A DNA stretch of 64,000 nt from Actinopolymorpha singaporensis. Lineage in GTDB: Bacteria > Actinomycetota > Actinomycetes > Propionibacteriales > Actinopolymorphaceae. Shown in pieces: positions 58,278-64,000 of this stretch. The notes under the pieces are model-generated. The model was not told where the DNA came from, did no database searches, and was given only the letters and a program-made list of their open reading frames with translations. A program made the position numbers and the translations under genes. The stretch spans positions 5,815,981-5,879,980 of the forward strand of contig NZ_LT629732.1 in NCBI RefSeq assembly GCF_900104745.1, given 5' to 3'. Positions within the stretch are counted from its first letter, which is position 1, and every line of letters begins with the position of its first letter.

Positions 58278-59363
58278 TCAGTGCGCGGCGGCGGGGACCG
58301 TGGCGGCGATGGTCGCGGACCCGATCACCCGGGTGCCGGTGTACAGCACCACTGCCTGCCCGGGCGCGACGCCGGTGGCCGGCTCGGCGAGCTCGACCCG
58401 GAGCACGTCGTGCTCGACCCATGCCCGCGCGGGCAGCGTCTCGCCGTGCGCACGGATCTGGGCACGGCACTCCACCGGGCCCGTGGGCGCCGGGCCGCAC
58501 CACCGCGGCTGGCTGCCCTGGATGTGGGCGACCGTCAGCCGGTCGCGGGGGCCGACGGTGACGGTGCGGCTGACGGGTTCGATGGACAGGACGTAGCGGG
58601 GCTTGCCGTCGGCGGCCGGCCGACCGAGGCGCAGGCCGCGCCGCTGCCCGACGGTGAACGCGTACGCCGCGTCGTGCTCGGCCAGCACGCTGCCGTCCTC
58701 GTCGACCACCTGCCCGGGCTGCTCGCCCAGCTCACGGGCCAGGAAGCCCGCGGTGTCGCCGTCGGCGACGAAGCAGATGTCGTGGCTGTCGGGTTTGTCG
58801 GCGACCGCGAGCCCACGCTCGGCGGCCTCGGCCCGCACCGCCGACTTCGGCGTGCCGCCGAGCGGGAAGTAGGCGTGGGCCAGCTGCTCGGCGGTGAGGA
58901 CGCCGAGGACGTACGACTGGTCCTTGCCGGGGTCGACCGACCGGTGCAGCTCCCGGCCGTCGGGGCCGTCCACGAGCTGGGCGTAGTGGCCGGTGCAGAC
59001 GGCGTCGAAGCCGAGGGCCAGCGCCCGGTCGAGCACCGCGGCGAACTTGATCTTCTCGTTGCAGCGCAGGCACGGGTTGGGGGTGCGGCCGGCTGCGTAC
59101 TCCTGCACGAAGTCGGTCACCACATCGGCGTGGAACCGCTCGGCGAGGTCCCAGACGTAGAACGGGATGCCGAGTACGTCGGCGGCCCGGCGGGCGTCGC
59201 GGGCGTCCTCCAGCGTGCAGCAGCCGCGTGCGCCGGTGCGGTAGGACGACGGGTTGCGCGACAGCGCGAGGTGCACCCCGGTGACCTCGTGGCCGGCGTC
59301 CACCGCCCGCGCGGCCGCCACCGCGGAGTCGACCCCGCCGGACATCGCCGCCAGCACCCGCAT
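58278..59363 (-). CDS. mnmA: tRNA-specific 2-thiouridylase MnmA
   Basis: 361 aa. PP-loop [27 protein letters not shown], catalytic cysteines in [16 protein letters not shown] and [32 protein letters not shown], and [15 protein letters not shown]-type motif (here [15 protein letters not shown]). It thiolates U34 of Glu, Gln and Lys tRNAs using sulfur from a cysteine desulfurase. Its ATG overlaps the desulfurase stop by one base (TGATG), a direct functional pairing. Confidence 0.96.
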   Translation of the reverse strand: MRVLAAMSGGVDSAVAAARAVDAGHEVTGVHLALSRNPSSYRTGARGCCTLEDARDARRAADVLGIPFYVWDLAERFHADVVTDFVQEYAAGRTPNPCLRCNEKIKFAAVLDRALALGFDAVCTGHYAQLVDGPDGRELHRSVDPGKDQSYVLGVLTAEQLAHAYFPLGGTPKSAVRAEAAERGLAVADKPDSHDICFVADGDTAGFLARELGEQPGQVVDEDGSVLAEHDAAYAFTVGQRRGLRLGRPAADGKPRYVLSIEPVSRTVTVGPRDRLTVAHIQGSQPRWCGPAPTGPVECRAQIRAHGETLPARAWVEHDVLRVELAEPATGVAPGQAVVLYTGTRVIGSATIAATVPAAAH

Positions 59364-60580
59364 CAGTTCCTGCCTCCGCTCACGTTGACCAGACCCGCAC
59401 TGCGGGCGCGCTCCACCACCGGACCGATCGCCGCGCCGAGCGCGTCGACGTCGGCGCGGGTGGAGGTGTGGCCCAGGCTGAACCGCAGCGACCCGCGGGC
59501 GCGTTCCTCGTCGCGGCCCATCGCCAGCAGTACGTGGCTCGGCTCGGCCACCCCTGCCGAGCACGCCGAGCCGGTGGAGCACTCGATGCCGCGCGCGTCG
59601 AGCAGCAGCAACAGCGAGTCGCCCTCGCAGCCGGGGAAGGAGAAGTGCGCGTTGCCCGAAAGCCGGCCACCGGGGTCGGGGTGAGCGATGCCGGGGTCGC
59701 CGTTGAGCTCGGCGTCGGGCACCGCGGCGCGTACCTGTGCGACGAGCTCGGCCCGCAGCCCGGCCAGCCGGTCGGCGAGCCGTTCACGGCCGGTCGCGGC
59801 GGCCTCGACGGCGACGGCGAACGCCGCGATCGCGGCCACGTCGAGGGTGCCCGAGCGGACGTCGCGTTCCTGTCCCCCGCCGTGCAGCAACGGCACCAGC
59901 TCGACCTGGCGCCGCACGACCAGTGCGCCCACACCGACCGGGCCGCCCAGCTTGTGCCCGGTCACCGTCATCGCGTCCAGACCGGAGGCCGCGAAGTCGA
60001 CCGGGAGCTGACCGACCGCCTGCACGGCGTCGGAGTGCACGGGGATGCCGTGGTGCCTCGCCAGCTCGGCGACCTCGGCGATCGGCTGGACGGTGCCCAC
60101 CTCGTTGTTGGCCCACATCACCGTGACCAGCGCCACCGACCCGGGATCGGCCTCGATGCTCGTACGCAGGGCCGCCACGTCGACCCGGCCGTGCTCGTCG
60201 ACCGGCAGGCACTCGACCTCGGCACCGGCGAACGACCCCAGCCAGCGCACCGAGTCGAGCACAGCGTGGTGCTCGACCGCGCTGGCCAGCACCCTCCGAC
60301 GGCGTGGGTCGGCGGCCCGCCGCGCCCAGAACAGGCCCTTGACGGCGAGGTTGTCCGCCTCGGTGCCGCCGGCGGTGAAGACGATCTCCGACGGCCGGGC
60401 ACCGAGTGCCTCGGCCACCGACTCCCGGGACTCCTCCACCAGCCGCCGGGCGGCCCGGCCGGAGGCGTGCAGGGACGACGCGTTGCCCAGCCGGGCGAGC
60501 TGGGCGGTCATCGCCGCCACGGCCTCCGGGAGCATCGGGGTCGTCGCGGCGTGATCGAGGTAGATGTGTGGTGCCGTCAT
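59363..60580 (-). CDS. Cysteine desulfurase (NifS/IscS family)
   Basis: 405 aa, GGAG 5 nt before ATG 60580. [127 protein letters not shown] lysine in [21 protein letters not shown], and the active-site Cys loop [12 protein letters not shown]. It supplies persulfide sulfur to MnmA, and possibly to Fe-S assembly. Coupled to mnmA by a one-base overlap. Confidence 0.95.
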   Translation of the reverse strand: MTAPHIYLDHAATTPMLPEAVAAMTAQLARLGNASSLHASGRAARRLVEESRESVAEALGARPSEIVFTAGGTEADNLAVKGLFWARRAADPRRRRVLASAVEHHAVLDSVRWLGSFAGAEVECLPVDEHGRVDVAALRTSIEADPGSVALVTVMWANNEVGTVQPIAEVAELARHHGIPVHSDAVQAVGQLPVDFAASGLDAMTVTGHKLGGPVGVGALVVRRQVELVPLLHGGGQERDVRSGTLDVAAIAAFAVAVEAAATGRERLADRLAGLRAELVAQVRAAVPDAELNGDPGIAHPDPGGRLSGNAHFSFPGCEGDSLLLLLDARGIECSTGSACSAGVAEPSHVLLAMGRDEERARGSLRFSLGHTSTRADVDALGAAIGPVVERARSAGLVNVSGGRN

Positions 60581-60651
60581 CGCGGCTCCAGCGTAATGAC
60601 CGCCACCGACAGCCGCTCCACCCGCCGGTCCGCTCGGCGCCGCCAAACCCG

Positions 60652-61317
60652 TCAGGTCCGGGCCGGCCAGCCTTCCAGCCGCCACGCGGCGTCCCAGAAC
60701 ATCCACTCCCACGCCGTCGCCCGGGCGAACGCCTCGTGCATGCGTTCCAGCGTGGCCGGGTCGGCCAGGTCGGCCATCCGGTCGGCGATCCGGCAGACCT
60801 GGGCGGTGGACCGGGCGAACTCCTCGTCCGCGTAGGTGCCGATCCAGTCGCCGTACGGGTGGCCGGTGAGGTCGCCGGCCGCCGCCAGCAGCCGCGTACC
60901 CACGTCCTGGTAGATCCAGAAGCACGGCAGCAGCGCGGCGACCAGCTCGGCGTAGCCGCGGGTGTGCGCGACACCGAGGAGGTACGACGTGTAGCCGACG
61001 CAGGTCGGCGACCGCTGGTACCGGTCGAGGTCCGGGACGTGGGTGCGGTGCAGGTCCTGTTCGACCTTGATCGCGGTGTGCGCGGACTTCGCGAAGAACG
61101 CGAGGTCCGCGCCGTTCGGCGCCTTCACCGCCGCGGCCGCGAGCGCCCGGGCGTAGTCGTCGAGGTAGAAGGTGTCCTGGGCGAGGTAGTACGCGAACCG
61201 CGCGCGGTCCAGGCTGCCGTCGCCGAGGCGTACGACGAACGGCAGTTCGTCGATCGCGGCCCGAGTGGTCGCGGTGGCCGTCCAGGCATCCGCACAGAAC
61301 CCCGTCGATCCGGTCAT
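60652..61317 (-). CDS. tenA: TenA-family thiaminase II
   Basis: 221 aa all-helical protein. [94 protein letters not shown] (catalytic Cys in ALLPCFWIY), [13 protein letters not shown] and the final [15 protein letters not shown]. TenA salvages aminomethyl-hydroxymethylpyrimidine from degraded thiamine for ThiD. Its ATG overlaps the thiD stop (ATGA). Last gene of the riboswitch-controlled thi operon. Confidence 0.95.
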   Translation of the reverse strand: MTGSTGFCADAWTATATTRAAIDELPFVVRLGDGSLDRARFAYYLAQDTFYLDDYARALAAAAVKAPNGADLAFFAKSAHTAIKVEQDLHRTHVPDLDRYQRSPTCVGYTSYLLGVAHTRGYAELVAALLPCFWIYQDVGTRLLAAAGDLTGHPYGDWIGTYADEEFARSTAQVCRIADRMADLADPATLERMHEAFARATAWEWMFWDAAWRLEGWPART

Positions 61318-62144
61318 CGCGATCCCCACCAGGCGTGGAAGTGGTGCACGGGCCCGTGTCCCCCGCCGACGTCGAGGGAGTCGGCCGCGGTCAGCGCTCC
61401 GGTGAGGTAGTCCTTGGCGTCGCCGACGGCGGTACGCCAGTCCGGCCGCTGGGGCCGCAGCGCGGTGATCGCCGAGGACAGCGTGCAGCCGGTGCCGTGC
61501 GTGTGCCGGGTGCGGATCCGGGGTGCCCGCAGCCACTCGGCGCCGTCGGCGTCGACGTAGAGGTCGGCGGACTCGTCCGGGTCGTCGCCGTGCCCGCCCT
61601 TCAGCAGGACCCGGGGTACGCCGAGCGCGAGCAGGTCGGCGGCCTGGCGTTCGACCTCGGCGGGCGTCCGCGCCGGTGAGGTGTCCAGCAGGGCGGCGGC
61701 CTCGGGGAGGTTCGGGGTCACCAGGCCGGCCAGCGGGAGCAGCTCGGTGCGTACCAGCGCGACCGCGTCCTCGGTGAGCAGCCGGTCCCCGCTGGAGGCG
61801 ACCATCACCGGGTCGAGCACCACCGACGGAAGCCGGTGCCGGCGCAGCGCCTCGGCGACCGTGTGCACGACGGTGGCGTCGGCGAGCATGCCGATCTTCA
61901 CCGCGTCCACGCGTACGTCGGCGACGAGGGTGTCCACCTGCTCGGCGATGAACGCCGGCGGGACGACGTGGATGCCGGTGACGCCACGGGTGTTCTGGGC
62001 GGTCAGTGCCACCAGGACCGCGGTGCCGTAGGCACCGAGGGCCGAGAACGCCTTCAGGTCGGCCTGGATGCCCGCCCCACCGGACGGGTCGCTGGTGGCG
62101 ATGGTGAGCGCGACGGGCACACGCGTGGGAAGGTGACTGGTCAT
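61314..62144 (-). CDS. thiD: Hydroxymethylpyrimidine/phosphomethylpyrimidine kinase
   Basis: 276 aa ribokinase-fold enzyme. [118 protein letters not shown] and [21 protein letters not shown] (catalytic Asp replaced by the GTGC loop region typical of ThiD). Two successive phosphorylations give HMP-PP. GGAGG precedes ATG 62144, and it overlaps thiE by ATGA. Confidence 0.96.
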   Translation of the reverse strand: MTSHLPTRVPVALTIATSDPSGGAGIQADLKAFSALGAYGTAVLVALTAQNTRGVTGIHVVPPAFIAEQVDTLVADVRVDAVKIGMLADATVVHTVAEALRRHRLPSVVLDPVMVASSGDRLLTEDAVALVRTELLPLAGLVTPNLPEAAALLDTSPARTPAEVERQAADLLALGVPRVLLKGGHGDDPDESADLYVDADGAEWLRAPRIRTRHTHGTGCTLSSAITALRPQRPDWRTAVGDAKDYLTGALTAADSLDVGGGHGPVHHFHAWWGSR

Positions 62145-62800
62145 CGAACCTCCGTACGCAGGACTCGGGCGGCGGCCGCGGGGTCGGGCCGGCCGCAGAC
62201 GGCGCTGACCACCGCGATCCCGGCCACACCGGTGGCGCGTACGGCGGCGGCGTTGTCCGGGCCGATACCGCCGATCGCGACGCTGGGCAGGCCACCCGCG
62301 GCGGCGGTGGCGACGAGTTCGGCGAGGAAGGCCAGGCCGAGCGGGGACGCCGCGTCCGGCTTGGTCGCCTGGGGGAAGACCGGCCCCACTCCGAGGTAGT
62401 TCACGGTCCCCCGCGGCAGGGCCAGCGCCCGGTCGAGCTGGCCGGAGGTGTGCGCGGACAGGCCGATCCACACGCGCGGCCCGAGCAGGTCGCGCGCGTG
62501 CTCGGGCGGCAGGTCGGACTGACCGAGGTGCACGCCGTCGGCGCCGAGCGCGTGCGCGACGTCGGCACGGTCGTTGACGAACAGGGGTACGCCGGTGCCC
62601 GCGAGCACCTCGCGGACCTGCGCACCCGTTCGGAGCAGGTCCCGGGTCGTGGCGCCCGGGTCGCGAAGCTGTACCGCGCTCACGCCGCCGGCCACCGCTT
62701 CTCTCACCGTCGCGGCCACCCCGCGCGGCCCGCACAGTGCGGTGTCGGTGACGAGGTAGAGCGAGAGGTCGAGCGAGCGATCCGGGTTGTTCGGCCCCAT
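62141..62800 (-). CDS. thiE: Thiamine-phosphate synthase
   Basis: 219 aa TIM barrel: LSLYLVTDTALCGPRGVAATVREAVAGGVSAVQLRDPGATTRDLL, GVPLFVNDRADVAHALGADGVHLGQSDLPPEHARDLLGPRVWIGLSAHT, VNYLGVGPVFPQATKPDAASPLGLAFLAEL and VAIGGIGPDNAAAVRATGVAGIAVVSAVC. It joins HMP-PP and the thiazole phosphate into thiamine phosphate. It begins 2 nt after thiM. Confidence 0.96.
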   Translation of the reverse strand: MGPNNPDRSLDLSLYLVTDTALCGPRGVAATVREAVAGGVSAVQLRDPGATTRDLLRTGAQVREVLAGTGVPLFVNDRADVAHALGADGVHLGQSDLPPEHARDLLGPRVWIGLSAHTSGQLDRALALPRGTVNYLGVGPVFPQATKPDAASPLGLAFLAELVATAAAGGLPSVAIGGIGPDNAAAVRATGVAGIAVVSAVCGRPDPAAAARVLRTEVR

Positions 62801-62802
62801 CG

Positions 62803-63612
62803 TCAAGCCAGCCTTGCGCCGGCGCGGATGCGGTCGGCGTCGGTGGCGTCCAGCTGGTCCAGCAGGGCGGTCGCGAACGACCCCGGCCGCGGTGCCCGCG
62901 CGGCCGCCGCCTCCCCGGCGAGGGTGAGCAGGACGGTGGCCGCCGTCGCGGCCAGCAGGGCGTCCCCGGTCACCGCGAGACAGCCGGCGGTGAGCGCGCC
63001 GAGCACGCAGCCGACCCCGGTGACCCGGGTCATCAGCGGATGGCCGTTGGCGACGCGTACGGTGCGTTCGCCGTCGGTGATCAGGTCGACCGGTCCGCTC
63101 ACCGCCACTGACAGGGCGTACGTCCCGGCGAGCGACCTCGCGGCCGGCCAGGCCTGCTCCGGGTCGGCGGTGGACTCCACGCCGCGGCCGCCGGTGCCGC
63201 CGGTCAGGGCGAGCACCTCCGAGGCGTTCCCGCGTACGACCGCCGGCGGCGCGAGCGCCAGCAGGTCGCCGGCCAGGGCGGTACGCCAGGGCAGCGGACC
63301 GGCGGCCACGGGGTCGAGCACCCACGGACGCCCCGCCCGGGCCGCCGACGTCACCGACGCCCGCATGCCCTCGGCCGAGGCGTGGGTGACCGTACCGAGG
63401 TTGACCAGTACGGCACCGGCACCGGCAGCGAGGACGTGCGCGTCCTCGGGGGTGTCGGTCATCGCCGGGGACGCGCCCGCGGCGAGCAGGGCGTTGGCGG
63501 TGAAGTTGGCGACGACGAGATTGGTGAGGCAGTGCACCAGCGGCGCTTGATCGCGGAGGTCCTCGCGTACCCGCGCTACGGCGTCCGCGGTGACGGACGT
63601 GGTCGTGACCAT
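62803..63612 (-). CDS. thiM: Hydroxyethylthiazole kinase
   Basis: 269 aa. PLVHCLTNLVVANFTANALLAAGASPAMTDTPEDAHVLAAGAGAVLVNLGTV, WVLDPVAAGPLPWRTALA, VVRGNASEVLALTGG, VAVSGPVDLITDGERTVRVANGHPLMTRVTGVGCVLGALTAGCL. It salvages thiazole alcohol. First gene of thiM-thiE-thiD-tenA, immediately behind a TPP riboswitch. In place of de novo thiazole genes (thiS, thiG, thiO), this operon is built for salvage. Confidence 0.95.
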   Translation of the reverse strand: MVTTTSVTADAVARVREDLRDQAPLVHCLTNLVVANFTANALLAAGASPAMTDTPEDAHVLAAGAGAVLVNLGTVTHASAEGMRASVTSAARAGRPWVLDPVAAGPLPWRTALAGDLLALAPPAVVRGNASEVLALTGGTGGRGVESTADPEQAWPAARSLAGTYALSVAVSGPVDLITDGERTVRVANGHPLMTRVTGVGCVLGALTAGCLAVTGDALLAATAATVLLTLAGEAAAARAPRPGSFATALLDQLDATDADRIRAGARLA

Positions 63613-63618
63613 CGTGCG

Positions 63619-63700
63619 ACAGTCCCTTCGCCAGCATGATCTGGATCAGGTTCGACGGGTGTGATCTCAGTCCCGGCGTCCGGGACACCCCGCGTCACTG
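63619..63700 (-). ncRNA. TPP riboswitch (THI element)
   Basis: On the minus strand GCGGGGTGTCC, then CTGAGATCACACCC (the pyrimidine-sensing thi-box CTGAGA), GAACCTGATCCAGATCATG and CTGGCGAAGGGA, the conserved order of a thiM/thiC THI element with a short P3. The final GAAGGGA is also the probable ribosome site of thiM (start 63612), so TPP binding should block translation initiation. Confidence 0.95.
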
Positions 63701-63729
63701 CGTCCGACCGTACCGGCTGAACGCGCACA

Positions 63730-63780
63730 ATGGCGAACGCCGGCCCGCGCGGTCAGCCCGCGTGGACCGGCGTTCGCCAT
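63730..63780. terminator. etfA terminator
   Basis: A perfect 14-bp stem ATGGCGAACGCCGG and its complement, about 28 nt past the etfA stop and upstream of the riboswitch. Confidence 0.85.
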
Positions 63781-63807
63781 GAGGCCGGGACCGTGGAACC
63801 ACGTCGT

Positions 63808-64000
63808 TCAGCCCTTGCGGCGGTTGATCTCCTCGGTCGCCTGCGGCAGCACCGCGTGCAGGTCGCCGACGACGCCGAAGTCGGCCATCTCGAAGATCGG
63901 CGCCTCCGGGTCCTTGTTGACCACCGCGATCGTCCTCGAGGTCTGCATGCCTGCCCGGTGCTGGATCGCGCCGGAGATGCCGGCGGCGAGATACAGCTGC
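63808..64000 (-). CDS. etfA: Electron transfer flavoprotein alpha subunit, C-terminal part (cut by window edge)
   Basis: The last 63 residues only: [63 protein letters not shown]. This is the FAD-binding domain II of EtfA/FixB ([25 protein letters not shown]). The protein pairs with EtfB to pass electrons from acyl-CoA and other dehydrogenases. The rest lies to the right. Confidence 0.95.
   Translation of the reverse strand, partial: QLYLAAGISGAIQHRAGMQTSRTIAVVNKDPEAPIFEMADFGVVGDLHAVLPQATEEINRRKG

Overview
This window is high-GC actinobacterial chromosome. The evidence is strongly GC-biased third codon positions, many GTG/TTG starts, an HU protein with a long Lys/Ala/Thr tail, an IclR regulator of the NdgR type divergent from leuCD, GatCAB beside tRNA-Gln and tRNA-Glu, coenzyme F420 biosynthesis (cofC), DUF397 and DUF3515 proteins, and leaderless-type promoters. 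The order recG-rpmB-thiL-DUF3515-ddl-...-gpsA-plsC-cofC-hup-leuDC-ndgR-gltX follows a backbone known from streptomycetes and relatives. The genus cannot be named from sequence alone. I saw no insertion sequence, integrase, phage module, CRISPR array or rRNA.

Layout. 1-8.6 kb: recG (cut by the left edge), rpmB, thiL, a stand-alone Lrp-type sensor domain, a DUF3515 lipoprotein, ddl, a Cys/Met-metabolism PLP enzyme, gpsA-plsC, cofC and a cold-shock-like protein. 8.7-13.2 kb: hupB, leuCD, ndgR, then tRNA-Glu(CTC) and tRNA-Gln(CTG). 13.2-19.8 kb: a VanW protein, the FAH-family gene coupled to gltX, a 3-methyladenine-glycosylase-like protein, and cimA behind an attenuator. 20-25 kb: an ABC-F ATPase, an ArsR-like regulator, a secreted alpha/beta hydrolase and small proteins. 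25.2-36.7 kb: a branched-chain amino-acid and serine block (ilvE, leuB, serA, ilvC, ilvN, ilvB, ilvD) with a second attenuator before ilvBNC. 36.8-43 kb: a GT87-like membrane mannosyltransferase, a 2-hydroxyacid dehydrogenase, a patatin gene broken by a nonsense codon, and two tandem soluble sugar-dehydrogenase-like lipoproteins. 43-49.6 kb: gatCAB, an ACT protein and ligA. 49.6-57.2 kb: an accessory island for N-acyl/D-amino-acid metabolism. 57.2-64 kb: a MetE-like protein, cysteine desulfurase with mnmA, a TPP-riboswitch-controlled thiMED-tenA operon, and the end of etfA.

How the parts fit. With leuCD, leuB, ilvBNC, ilvD, ilvE and cimA, most of Ile/Leu/Val synthesis is here (leuA and ilvA are not), under three visible controls: an NdgR-type operator and two leader peptides rich in branched-chain codons followed by terminators. 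GluRS, GatCAB, tRNA-Glu and tRNA-Gln together imply indirect Gln-tRNA synthesis, but this GltX lacks the lysines of its KMSKS loop. The best candidate for a little-described system is the 49.6-57.2 kb island: a GNAT acyltransferase, a SIS protein that has lost its HTH, an N-acylamino-acid racemase, a permease and an N-acyl-D-amino-acid deacylase, with a divergent M20 hydrolase. Together they could interconvert or scavenge D-amino acids through N-acyl intermediates.
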